In this document: positions 48,740 to 56,688 of the stretch, one piece after another
How the letters are laid out: every line of letters begins with the position of its first letter
How positions within the stretch are numbered: position 1 is the first letter of the stretch
DNA from: SIG440 sp045645805
GTDB taxonomy: Bacteria; Bacillota; Clostridia; Monoglobales; Monoglobaceae
Direction: 5' to 3'
DNA: 64,000 nt
Assembly (NCBI GenBank): GCA_045645805.1
Contig: JAZRJL010000046.1
Coordinates: forward strand, 1 to 64,000
The notes under the pieces: model-generated
The model's database searches: none
Told to the model about the DNA's origin: nothing
What the model saw: only the letters and a program-made list of their open reading frames with translations
Program-made: the position numbers and the translations under genes

Positions 48740-49885
48740 ATGTCAACAGCCGCAATAATATGTGAATATAACCCTTTTCATAACGGTCACAAATTCCACA
48801 TTGAGGAAACAAAACGGCTGACGGGTGCAGATTCGGTAATTGCCATTATGAGCGGCAACTTTGTTCAGCGTGGCGAATGTGCAATCTATGACAAAAAGCT
48901 CCGTGCAAAAGCCGCAATCTCAGGCGGTGCTGATTTGGTGCTTGAGCTGCCTGCCATCTACTCCTGTGCCTCGGCAGAATTTTTTGCCCTCGATGCAGTG
49001 CGGATACTCAATGCCTTAGGCATTGTTGACACCCTCTCCTTTGGTGCAGAAGCTGATGATATATCCTCCATAATGTCTGTTGCAAAGCTGCTTGCGTATG
49101 AATCAACAGCTTTTTCTGACAGCTTGAAACGCAACTTACAAAACGGATTGTCCTATCCCGCAGCACGAGAGGCTGCGGTGGAAGAAATCCTGGGTACTGA
49201 AACAGCAAAAATTCTTTCATCACCAAACAACATTCTCGCTGCAGAGTACTGCAAGGCATTAGTTAAAGAACAAAGCAGCATTTCTCCCTTTGCAGTTTTG
49301 CGAAAGGGTGCCGCACACGACACCTACCAAACTGACGGAGCGATTGCATCGGCGAGCTATATACGGTCCATCATTTACGAGCAAGGCTTTAACAAAGCAA
49401 AAGCTTTTATGCCCGATTTTGCGGCAGAACTGTTTGATGTCGCACCAATCTATTCAGTAAAGACAATGGAAAAAGCAATTATTGCCCATCTTGTAAAAAT
49501 GCCTTTAGATGACATAAAAGACATTGCCGACGTTGCCGAGGGTCTTGAAAACCGCATTAAGGCGGCGGCTGCCACATCGGCATCACTTGACGAGCTTGTT
49601 GATAAAATAAAAACCAAACGGTATACCCACAGCCGAATCCGCAGAATTATCCTTTCGGCATACTTAGGTATCAGCGGTGATTTGCGTGGGTCAATTCCGC
49701 CATATATAAAAATTCTTGACCACAACGAAAAAGGTCAAAAGCTTATTGCGGCGGCGAAAAAGACTTCCACTTTGCCCCTTGTCCGCAATACCTCTCAGCT
49801 TTTAAAGCTGAAAAATTCTGCCACAAAGGAATTTTGGGACAGAGAAGCGGTTTTTGACCGTATTTTTGAATTTTGTAAAATTTAG
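48740..49885 (+). CDS. tmcAL: tRNA(Met) cytidine acetate ligase (TmcAL/YlbM)
   Basis: A 381-residue TmcAL protein, which makes N4-acetylcytidine at position 34 of elongator tRNA-Met from acetate and ATP. The nucleotidyltransferase motif IICEYNPFHNGHKFHIEETK and AIMSGNFVQRGE are intact. SASYIRS and YTHSRIRRIILSAYLGI close the protein. I use ATG 48740 because the GTG at 48731 lies in the ribosome site GGGAGGTGA. It is divergent from pta-ackA, a frequent neighbour in Clostridia and fitting for an acetate-using enzyme. Confidence 0.95.
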   Translation: MSTAAIICEYNPFHNGHKFHIEETKRLTGADSVIAIMSGNFVQRGECAIYDKKLRAKAAISGGADLVLELPAIYSCASAEFFALDAVRILNALGIVDTLSFGAEADDISSIMSVAKLLAYESTAFSDSLKRNLQNGLSYPAAREAAVEEILGTETAKILSSPNNILAAEYCKALVKEQSSISPFAVLRKGAAHDTYQTDGAIASASYIRSIIYEQGFNKAKAFMPDFAAELFDVAPIYSVKTMEKAIIAHLVKMPLDDIKDIADVAEGLENRIKAAAATSASLDELVDKIKTKRYTHSRIRRIILSAYLGISGDLRGSIPPYIKILDHNEKGQKLIAAAKKTSTLPLVRNTSQLLKLKNSATKEFWDREAVFDRIFEFCKI

Positions 49886-49903
49886 TTCTGGAGATGACAG
49901 TAT

Positions 49904-51340
49904 ATGAACAATCTTAACCGTGCAAGCGGTGTGCTTATGCATATTACCTCCCTTTGGGGGGACTATTCCTGCGGCTCATTCGGGGATGCCGCAAAGGAAT
50001 TTATTGACTTTCTTTCAGAGAGCGGCTTTACCTACTGGCAGGTTTTGCCCTTTTGCCCCGTTGATGATTACAATTCGCCATACAAATCGCACTCGACCTT
50101 TGCAGGCAATCCTTTTCTGGTTGACCTTAAGGAACTTTCAGCCAAGGGGCTTGTAACAGAAGAAGAACTAAAAAATGCTGAACAAAACACTCCCTACTCC
50201 TGCGAATTTGACCGGCTGCGTGCTGAAAGGTATCGTCTTTTGAAAAAAGCAGCAAGTCGTGCCAAAAACCAGGCCGAGATTGAACAGTTTGTCAAAGACA
50301 ATACATATATTGCTGACTTTTGTGAATTTATGGCACTAAAAGAGGTAAACGAGCTCAAGCCCTGGTGGGAATGGCAGACTTTTACCCCTGATTCCGATAC
50401 GTTATTTATGTGGAAATTCATTCAGTTTGAATTTTTTAAACAATGGAATGAAGTTCGTAGCTATGCAAACAGCAAGGGTGTTAAAGTAATTGGTGATATT
50501 CCTTTTTATGTTGCTCTTGACAGCTCGGATGTGTGGCGGAATAAAAGCCAATTTATGCTTGACGAAAAAAATGTACCCCGATGCGTTGCAGGTGTACCCC
50601 CCGACTACTTTGCAAAGGACGGTCAGCTTTGGGGCAACCCCATCTACAACTGGGCAGAAATGAAGAAAAACGGCTACAAATGGTGGTGCGACAGAATAAA
50701 GTCAATGCTTGACCTTTTTGACGGGGTAAGAATTGACCACTTCCGTGCAATGCAAAACTTCTGGGCAGTTCCCTATGGCGAGGAAACAGCACGAAACGGC
50801 AAGTGGGAAGACGGTCCCGGTATGGATTTGATATCAGAGATAAAGGAAATTGCAAAGGACTCCCTTATTATTGCCGAGGATCTTGGTGACATTGATGAGT
50901 CTGTTGTAAAGCTTGTTGAAAAAAGCGGCTTCCCCGGAATGAGAATTTTTCAGTTTGGGTTTATGAGCGGTGACTCTACCCACAAGCCTCACAATTATTA
51001 CAACAACTGCATTGCATATTCAGGCACGCACGACAACAATACCTTGCTTGGCTATCTGTGGGAGCTTAGCGACGATAACCGCCGTGAGATGCTTAAATAC
51101 TGCGGCTACGAAAACGCCGACTGGGAACGAGGCTTTGACAGTATGCTGCGTACAATCTACCAAAGCTCGGCAGGAATTGTAATTTTCCCCATTCAGGACC
51201 TTTTAGGCTACGGCTCGGACACAAGGCTCAACACCCCCGGCAAAGCCGACGGAAACTGGAGCTTTAGAATTACAAAGGAACAGCTTTTGTCCATTGATAA
51301 GGAAAAGTTTAAGAAGTTAAATTATTTGTATAACAGATAA
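49904..51340 (+). CDS. malQ: 4-alpha-glucanotransferase
   Basis: A 478-residue GH77 amylomaltase (disproportionating enzyme), which moves maltodextrin units between glucans. Family blocks are RASGVLMHITSL, YWQVLPFCPVDDYNSPYKSHSTFAGNPFLVDL, KVIGDIPFYVALDSSDVW, FDGVRIDHFRAMQNFWAVP (nucleophile Asp), IIAEDLGDI (acid Glu) and YSGTHDNNTLLGYL. The length is normal. It follows tmcAL by 18 bases and is ended by the hairpin at 51342-51372. Confidence 0.96.
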   Translation: MNNLNRASGVLMHITSLWGDYSCGSFGDAAKEFIDFLSESGFTYWQVLPFCPVDDYNSPYKSHSTFAGNPFLVDLKELSAKGLVTEEELKNAEQNTPYSCEFDRLRAERYRLLKKAASRAKNQAEIEQFVKDNTYIADFCEFMALKEVNELKPWWEWQTFTPDSDTLFMWKFIQFEFFKQWNEVRSYANSKGVKVIGDIPFYVALDSSDVWRNKSQFMLDEKNVPRCVAGVPPDYFAKDGQLWGNPIYNWAEMKKNGYKWWCDRIKSMLDLFDGVRIDHFRAMQNFWAVPYGEETARNGKWEDGPGMDLISEIKEIAKDSLIIAEDLGDIDESVVKLVEKSGFPGMRIFQFGFMSGDSTHKPHNYYNNCIAYSGTHDNNTLLGYLWELSDDNRREMLKYCGYENADWERGFDSMLRTIYQSSAGIVIFPIQDLLGYGSDTRLNTPGKADGNWSFRITKEQLLSIDKEKFKKLNYLYNR

Positions 51341-51341
51341 T

Positions 51342-51372
51342 AAAAGGTCGCGGCGAGTTGCTGCGACCTTTT
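51342..51372 (+). terminator. malQ terminator
   Basis: 13-bp stem (AAAAGGTCGCGGC with one mismatch) and T-run. It touches the 3' end of the RAYT pseudogene. Confidence 0.85.
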
Positions 51373-51563
51373 AATTATAGAAACAATCTTTTTCCCATTT
51401 TATTATATTTGTATCTATGTATTCCCATATTTTTTAATAATCTCTTTCGCCACGGATTATGTGATCATGAAAAGAAGACTGAAATAAATGTTGCTCTTTT
51501 AATCCGTTTTTACGGCATTCTGTTGTGGTTAAAGATTTTAATGCACAAACAACATCGGATATT

Positions 51564-51587
51564 GTAGGGCAGGGGCTTGCTCCTGCC
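51564..51587 (+). repeat. REP-like element R7, inside RAYT 1
   Basis: GTAG plus hairpin. Identical over 24 bases to intergenic R2 at 5096-5119, and reverse complementary in its core to R8. Confidence 0.8.
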
Positions 51588-51727
51588 GTTGTTTTAGATA
51601 TAGACATCAAAAGATGTATGTGATTTGGCATAATCACATAATTATCTATTTTAATTTCCTTATACCGTTTTTCTAATAATCCGATTTGTTTTTTTACAAT
51701 ATTTCCGTAAAGGGTTAATTGGTTTTC

Positions 51728-51751
51728 GGCAGGAGCAAGCCCCTGCCCTAC
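51728..51751 (-). repeat. REP-like element R8, inside RAYT 1
   Basis: The inverted partner of R7. GTAG is at its minus-strand 5' end, so the two GTAG motifs face outward on either side of a 140-base segment. Confidence 0.8.
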
Positions 51752-51903
51752 AATTATCTTTGATAATAATTTTTTTCTGTCTTTGGTACAAATTGTAATA
51801 AAATATGCTCCCTGTGTGCTATAATCATATTCTTTTAATCTTGTAGGCTTTCTTTTTGGCAAATTCATTATTTATCCTTTTTAATTATGTTATTCTACTT
51901 TTT

Positions 51904-52100
51904 TGCGTTCTGTCCAGTTTTCTCCCCCACGGAAGATAGTGAAAAATGCTTCAGAATAGACAAACTGAGTCCGAAGCTGTGCTGTTGCACCGCGAGAGGC
52001 GAAGTTTGTCTGTAGCAAAAAGAATTTAAAAAAGGAAATCGCAAAACGATTTCCTTCATTAGCAATCCTGTCATATTTTCTTTTTGCGGTCTGGACTTTT
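51904..52100. repeat. Repeat B, copy 2 (degenerate)
   Basis: Includes a TTGCGTTCTG...CAGTTTT segment, the ACAAACTGAG...GCGAAGTTTGT sub-element (51960-52009) also seen at 8490-8561, and TTTTTGCGGTCTGGACT at 52081-52097, shared with 62735-62751. The last part lies inside the 3' end of the Fe-S protein gene at 52071. Confidence 0.5.
52032..52056 (-). terminator. Terminator after the Fe-S protein gene
   Basis: Perfect 10-bp stem AAGGAAATCG/CGATTTCCTT, loop CAAAA. On the minus strand a T-run follows. Confidence 0.75.
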
Positions 52101-52751
52101 TTCACATCTTCCGAAAGGGCAAACTTTCATACATATCCCACACACCACACCTCTGCCGATATGCTGAAACTCCTTTTTCATATAATCGCTGCACGCCTTT
52201 GCATCAATTATTATATCCCGTTCATCACCTGCGTGCCACGCATTTCCCCTTATCGCCATTGCCGGACAGGCATTTGCACAGGCTCGGCACTCGCCGCACT
52301 GTGACTCGCAAACTTCATTTTCACAAACAAATGGATAATCGGTAAGAATTGTCCCAAGTCTGATTCTTGGTCCAAACTCACTTGATACAAAAAGTCCGCT
52401 TTTGCCTACAAAGCCAAGTCCCGAAAGATACGCCGCATATTTGTGGGAAAATATCCCCTGAAGTCCATTTACCGACTGTGATGCCGCAATAGGCACAAAA
52501 TTATACCCCTCTTTGCCCAAAATAAGTCCCGCCCGAAGTGCAAGGTTGTCAATAAGAGTATTTACGGTGCGATAATGATGAAAATATGTATGTGTCGGCT
52601 CGGTGCCGATTCCGTCAACTATTGTCTCAGAAAGGGGAACGGCAAAAGACACCGCATAGGGCATATTAAACGGGTTTTCTTTTTCAAGACGGCAAAACCC
52701 CACCTGCCCCGCTCCGTTTTCAAGTAAAAATTCCTTAATCCTTGTTTGCAT
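52071..52751 (-). CDS. Epoxyqueuosine-reductase-like 4Fe-4S protein (short)
   Basis: A 226-residue protein resembling the QueG family in its core: AASQSVNGLQGIFSHKYAAYLSGLGFVGKSGLFVSSEFGPRIRLGTILTD, followed by two 4Fe-4S motifs, CGECRACANACP and CGICMKVCPFG. True QueG proteins are longer (about 380 residues) with HEAT repeats; this one ends soon after the second cluster. It may be a reductase of another substrate. The final codons (SPDRKKKI) lie in sequence shared with repeat B, so the 3' end may have been reshaped by that repeat. It overlaps recO by 17 bases. Confidence 0.82.
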   Translation of the reverse strand: MQTRIKEFLLENGAGQVGFCRLEKENPFNMPYAVSFAVPLSETIVDGIGTEPTHTYFHHYRTVNTLIDNLALRAGLILGKEGYNFVPIAASQSVNGLQGIFSHKYAAYLSGLGFVGKSGLFVSSEFGPRIRLGTILTDYPFVCENEVCESQCGECRACANACPAMAIRGNAWHAGDERDIIIDAKACSDYMKKEFQHIGRGVVCGICMKVCPFGRCEKSPDRKKKI

Positions 52752-53511
52752 TTACAGTCTCTCCCAATGTCCGTACATTTTTCAGATAGTCAAGGGTTTT
52801 AAATTCACGGTCAAACTGAACTCTTATGTACCCCTCACTGATACGGCTTAAATAATTTACCGTTTTTTGATTTGCCTCAAAGGCAAAAATCTTTTTAGCC
52901 TCGCAACCGGTAATATACTCTATTATCTTTATCATTCCCGACGAAAGCTGTGCAATTCCATTAAGACCCGTGGCACATTTTTGGCAAAAAACCGTCCCTT
53001 CCTTATACGAAATACCGTAAACCTCTGTCGCTTTGCCGCAGCCGCCACAGGCATCAAGCTGTGGAGCATATCCTTCGATTGCGGCAAGCCGCCATTCAAA
53101 AACTGTCTTTATTTTTTCATAATCACAAAGGTCTTTGTCAAGGGCATAAAGGGTGTTTAAAAGAAGTCCCAGCATTTCGCTTTCTTCACTGTCCTCGGTT
53201 GCAGCACCGATACAAACCTCCGCAAAATATGCTGCATATGCCATCTTGTCAAGGTCGGCACGAATTGACGAAAACCCCTCACTCACTGTCATTTCGTCAA
53301 GATGATAAAGTCCCGCTTTTGATTTTGCCTTATACATAACAATCTCGCTAAATGAAAAAAGCTGAAGCCCCGCAAGCATCTTTGACCGGTTTGTTCTGCC
53401 ACCCTGTGCAATAGCAGAAATTTTACCGAAGTCACGACTAAGAATAGTGACAATAAGGCTTGTGTCACCGTATTTCGTGGTCTTCAGCACTATTCCCGAT
53501 GTCTTTATCAA
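52735..53511 (-). CDS. recO: DNA repair protein RecO
   Basis: A 258-residue RecO, which loads RecA at gaps together with RecR. The N-terminal OB fold starts IKTSGIVLKTTKYGDTSLIVTIL and includes GKISAIAQGGRTNRSKM. A helical region and a zinc ribbon (CGGCG...CQKC) follow. I prefer TTG 53511, which gives the family N-terminus and sits 9 bases after GAGGA; GTG 53526 is the alternative. Either start overlaps the upstream yqzL-like gene in another frame. Confidence 0.93.
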   Translation of the reverse strand: MIKTSGIVLKTTKYGDTSLIVTILSRDFGKISAIAQGGRTNRSKMLAGLQLFSFSEIVMYKAKSKAGLYHLDEMTVSEGFSSIRADLDKMAYAAYFAEVCIGAATEDSEESEMLGLLLNTLYALDKDLCDYEKIKTVFEWRLAAIEGYAPQLDACGGCGKATEVYGISYKEGTVFCQKCATGLNGIAQLSSGMIKIIEYITGCEAKKIFAFEANQKTVNYLSRISEGYIRVQFDREFKTLDYLKNVRTLGETVNANKD

Positions 53512-53632
53512 ACCCAAATTCCTCACCGGCCTCCATTTTCATTCTTTCCTCTTCAAAAAGCTTGTATTTAAGATAGTCCCGCACTGTACCTGTACTTTCA
53601 AAAGCAGACCATAAAATTTTTTTATAATCCAT
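53465..53632 (-). CDS. yqzL: YqzL-like small protein
   Basis: A 55-residue protein starting MDYKKILWSAFESTGTVRDY and continuing LKYKLFEEE. The W..F..TG....YL.YK pattern matches YqzL, a small protein of unknown function encoded between era and recO in Bacillus, the same position as here. GGAGGGGAAGGTT precedes the ATG at 53632. The last 47 bases overlap recO in a different frame, so about 15 C-terminal residues share DNA with the RecO OB fold. Confidence 0.8.
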   Translation of the reverse strand: MDYKKILWSAFESTGTVRDYLKYKLFEEERMKMEAGEEFGFDKDIGNSAEDHEIR

Positions 53633-53726
53633 AACCTTCCCCTCCGCTAATCATACCGTATTGCATTTAGTATAGGGGAAAGAAGCTTTTCATATACTGT
53701 TACATTAAACCACAGTATCCATATTT

Positions 53727-54611
53727 TTACTCAAAGCCAATTGTGTTCATAAAGGACTCTTTATTTCGCCAGTCCTCATTCACCTTGACCCAAAGCTCAA
53801 GATAGACCTTGCAGCCCAAAAATCTTTCAATATCCTGTCTTGCACGGCTGCCGATATCCTTTAGCTTTTCACCGCGTCTGCCGATAATAATTGCCTTGTG
53901 GCTTTGTCTTTCGCAATAAATTGCCGCCAGGATTTCGTAAGTTCCGCTTGGCTTTTTCTGCATTTTTTCAATCTCCACAGCAACTCCGTGTGGGATTTCC
54001 TGATTGAGAAGCCTGAGTGCTTTTTCACGGATATATTCCGCAACAATCTGACGCTCGGGCTGGTCGGTAATCAGGTCACCGGGGAAGAACTGAGGACCCT
54101 CTTCCAAAAAGCCCTCAATCTCACTAACAAGTGCGTCAACATTGTCGCCCATCCTTGCAGAAAGGGGAACTATCCCCGAAAAATCATAAAGCTTTGAAAG
54201 CCTTTCAATCACAGGAAGAACCTTTACCTTTTCAATGCTGTCAACCTTGTTCACAACCAGAATAACCGGCACGCCGGACTTCTTTATCCCCTCAAGGGCA
54301 AGGCGTTCCTTTTCATATTCGTTTTCGTGCAGATTGCAATCCACCACATAAAGAAGTACATCAACCTCCTGAGTTGCATTATAGATGTACTTTTCCATTC
54401 TTTCACCAAGCTTGTTGTGGGGTTTGTGGATACCGGGGGTGTCAATAAAAACAATCTGACAATCCTTTGTTGTGTGAACCCCCATAATTTTTGTACGGGT
54501 GGTCTGCGGCTTGTTTGAAACAATGGCAACCTTTTCGCCGATTATTTTATTCATAAGTGTTGATTTGCCGGCATTTGGTCTGCCGGTAATTGCTACAAAT
54601 CCTGACTTCAT
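53727..54611 (-). CDS. era: GTPase Era
   Basis: A 294-residue Era GTPase, needed for 16S rRNA maturation and 30S assembly. G1 is GRPNAGKST (residues 10-18). DTPGIHKPHNKLG covers G3 and NKVD is G4. The C-terminal KH domain has IIGRRGEKLKDIGSRARQDIE. The ATG at 54611 follows GCGAGGAAG; the longer frame upstream overlaps ybeY and is not coding. It is part of the conserved phoH-ybeY-era-recO set. Confidence 0.97.
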   Translation of the reverse strand: MKSGFVAITGRPNAGKSTLMNKIIGEKVAIVSNKPQTTRTKIMGVHTTKDCQIVFIDTPGIHKPHNKLGERMEKYIYNATQEVDVLLYVVDCNLHENEYEKERLALEGIKKSGVPVILVVNKVDSIEKVKVLPVIERLSKLYDFSGIVPLSARMGDNVDALVSEIEGFLEEGPQFFPGDLITDQPERQIVAEYIREKALRLLNQEIPHGVAVEIEKMQKKPSGTYEILAAIYCERQSHKAIIIGRRGEKLKDIGSRARQDIERFLGCKVYLELWVKVNEDWRNKESFMNTIGFE

Positions 54612-54634
54612 ATTCTTCCTCGCTTTTCTGCAAA

Positions 54635-55123
54635 TTAATCTCTTGTTAAATTTATGCTGTTTAAGATGTCTGTCTGATACCCGAACATTTCTTCCTCGTC
54701 CTCGGGACACATATGGTCATATCCAAAAAGATGAAGCATTGAATGTACCGTTAAAAACCCAATCTCCCGTTCAAAGGAATGCCCATATTCCTGAGCCTGC
54801 TCGAAAGCACGTTCAAGAGAGATAACAATGTCACCCAAAAGCATTTCACCCTCAGGGCTGAAATCAAGATATTCTTCAATGATTTCGCCCTCCTCGTCAT
54901 ATTCAAACATAGGAAAGGACAAAACATCCGTTGCACGGTCAATCCCCCGATGCTCGGCATTAAGCTCCCTTATCTTTTCGTTGTCAACAAACATAACGCT
55001 GATTTCGCTTTTTGAAGGAAAGTCCATATAGTCAAGAGATGCCTTGACAGCAGACCTTACCAAGTTACGCATTTCCTTTGTAACCGTGTATTTTTTTTGC
55101 TCATTTCGGATTGGTACTTTCAT
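54635..55123 (-). CDS. ybeY: Endoribonuclease YbeY
   Basis: A 162-residue YbeY with the zinc motif HSMLHLFGYDH (H3xH5xH) and RGIDRATDVLSFPM. It processes 16S rRNA ends and takes part in ribosome quality control. It precedes era by 23 bases. The start and ribosome site (AAAGGAG) lie within the tail of RAYT pseudogene 2, which is inserted between phoH and ybeY. Confidence 0.96.
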   Translation of the reverse strand: MKVPIRNEQKKYTVTKEMRNLVRSAVKASLDYMDFPSKSEISVMFVDNEKIRELNAEHRGIDRATDVLSFPMFEYDEEGEIIEEYLDFSPEGEMLLGDIVISLERAFEQAQEYGHSFEREIGFLTVHSMLHLFGYDHMCPEDEEEMFGYQTDILNSINLTRD

Positions 55124-55318
55124 TATGTTCTCCTTTGTTCAACAACCATTTTCGTGGGTTGTTCTCAATATATTTCAATGTTTCGATATAGTCCTGCTCG
55201 TTTCGGATTATGTGGTCAAAGTAGGAACGCTGCCAAATTTTCTTATCAAACGGCGGCAATATTCTTTTATTTACCATTTTTAGAATAACGTTTAAATACC
55301 TTTATGAAATCTGATATC

Positions 55319-55343
55319 GTAGGGGGCGATTCCATATCGCCCC
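55319..55343 (+). repeat. REP-like element R9, inside RAYT 2
   Basis: GTAG and a GGGGCGAT/ATCGCCCC hairpin, translated on the minus strand as ERGDMESPP. Confidence 0.78.
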
Positions 55344-55511
55344 GTTCAATAACAATTACTGCGTGAATATGATTCGGCATAATTACATATTTAGGACACA
55401 TCATATTCTTAAACTTTTCCAGCGCCTCATTAAATACCCTGTCAATCATTTCCGCACAGATAGAATGTGCACCTTTTACCCTTGCATCTGCTATGTCATC
55501 ATCTTTCTTAC

Positions 55512-55536
55512 GGGCGGATATGGAATCCGCCCCTAC
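55512..55536 (-). repeat. REP-like element R10, inside RAYT 2
   Basis: Inverted partner of R9 (GGGCGGAT/ATCCGCCC), translated as VGADSISARK. The GTAG motifs face outward, as in RAYT 1. Confidence 0.78.
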
Positions 55537-55647
55537 TTGACCAAATAAACATACCTTGTTTCTTGTGCACACCGTCACAAAATATGCACCACTCGCTGAA
55601 TAATCAAAATCCTTTAACCGGTTTGGTTTTCTTTTTGGATAATCCAT

Positions 55648-56634
55648 TTAAGCCTTGCCTTTTCTCTTTTGTGCCGCACGTTCCCTCTCGATATTCTTTC
55701 GTTCGTACGCTTTAACAATCTGCTGCACAAGGGGGTGTCTTACAACGTCCTTTTCGCTGAGGTACATAAACTCTATTCCCTCAACGCCTTTAAGCACCGC
55801 CTCGGCATCACGAAGTCCCGATTTTTTGTTTGACGGTAAATCTATCTGTGTCACGTCACCCGTAACAACAATCTTTGACATAAATCCCATACGGGTAAGA
55901 AACATCTTCATCTGCTCGGGGGTGGTATTTTGTGCCTCGTCAAGTATGATAAATGCATCATCAAGGGTTCTTCCACGCATATACGCAAGAGGGGCAACCT
56001 CAATAAGTCCACGTTCAATATTTTTATGGAATGACTCGCCGCCAAGCATATCCCCAAGTGCATCATAAAGGGGTCTTAAATACGGGTCAACCTTGTCCTG
56101 CATATCCCCCGGAAGAAAACCAAGGCTCTCCCCTGCCTCAACTGCGGGTCTTGTAAGGATAATCTTGTTTACCTCCTTGTTTTTAAAAGCCTTTACCGCC
56201 ATTGCAACAGCAAGATAGGTCTTGCCCGTGCCGGCAGGACCGATGCCGAAAACAATTGAATTTTTTTCAATAGCGTTTATATAATTCTTTTGTCCCAAGG
56301 TCTTTGCCCGAACAGCATTGCCACGAGCGGTAATGCAAACACAATCGTTGCCCAGGGTTTCAAGCTCCTTGTCATTGCCCTCCTCAATCTGGGAAATAAC
56401 GTATCTTACCTCCTGCTCACCTATTGCGGTGCCCTTATGTGCCATTCCCACAAGGTTTTGGATAACCCTTACTGCACGGTCAACATTTTCAGGCTCGCCG
56501 CCTATCTTTATTTCAGAGCCGCGGTTGATAACCGCAACATCAAACTGCTTTTCAATCAATCTGATATTCTCGTCAAAACTGCCAAAAAGATTTATCAGAA
56601 TTTCCATTTTTTCAACTTCAATATGTCGTTCCAT
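55648..56634 (-). CDS. phoH: PhoH family protein
   Basis: A 328-residue PhoH-like ATPase. An N-terminal KH-like segment precedes the P-loop GPAGTGKTYLAVAMAV. ILTRPAVEAGESLGFLPGD, AFIILDEAQNTTPEQMKMFLTRMG and KIVVTGDVTQIDLP follow. The role is not settled but is linked to RNA metabolism through its constant neighbours ybeY and era. The ybeY gene normally follows directly; here RAYT 2 lies between them. Confidence 0.95.
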   Translation of the reverse strand: MERHIEVEKMEILINLFGSFDENIRLIEKQFDVAVINRGSEIKIGGEPENVDRAVRVIQNLVGMAHKGTAIGEQEVRYVISQIEEGNDKELETLGNDCVCITARGNAVRAKTLGQKNYINAIEKNSIVFGIGPAGTGKTYLAVAMAVKAFKNKEVNKIILTRPAVEAGESLGFLPGDMQDKVDPYLRPLYDALGDMLGGESFHKNIERGLIEVAPLAYMRGRTLDDAFIILDEAQNTTPEQMKMFLTRMGFMSKIVVTGDVTQIDLPSNKKSGLRDAEAVLKGVEGIEFMYLSEKDVVRHPLVQQIVKAYERKNIERERAAQKRKGKA

Positions 56635-56688
56635 ATAAGGTATAGTTTCCTTTCTTTATCTGCCTGTTTTCGCATATACTTATCTACT

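Larger units (their letters stand above)
51371..51868 (-). pseudogene. REP-associated tyrosine transposase (RAYT) 1, truncated by a stop codon
   Basis: An IS200-like Y1 transposase. The first 144 codons (51434-51868) include RLKEYDYSTQGAYFITICT and the HUH-type motif YVIMPNHIHLLM. A TAA then interrupts ERDY-stop-KIWEYIDTN, after which the frame continues with IKWEKDCFYN to 51371. Related proteins read through this region (DY-KIWEYIDTNP-KWE), so a single nonsense change is likely. The coding sequence itself contains two inverted REP-like hairpins, R7 and R8, translated as GASPCPTIS and VGQGLAPAEN. It is a single-copy domesticated-type gene without flanking insertion-sequence ends. Confidence 0.8.
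55101..55647 (-). pseudogene. REP-associated tyrosine transposase (RAYT) 2, frameshifted
   Basis: The first frame (55267-55647, 126 residues) has RLKDFDYSASGAYFVTVCT and YVIMPNHIHAVIVIE, then stops after KRYSKNGK. The missing C-terminus continues in the +1 frame from about 55277 to 55101 as KKIWQRSYFDHIIRNEQDY and YIENNPRKW, the typical RAYT end. A one-base change in the AAAAA run near 55278-55282 would explain the break. It carries REP-like hairpins R9 and R10 in its reading frame at the same relative places as in RAYT 1. It starts directly after the phoH stop codon and supplies the DNA for the ybeY ribosome site. Confidence 0.82.

Noticed and set aside
51890..52105. 71-residue minus-strand ORF downstream of the Fe-S protein gene
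   Set aside because: It consists of repeat B copy 2 and a terminator hairpin and overlaps the end of a real gene.
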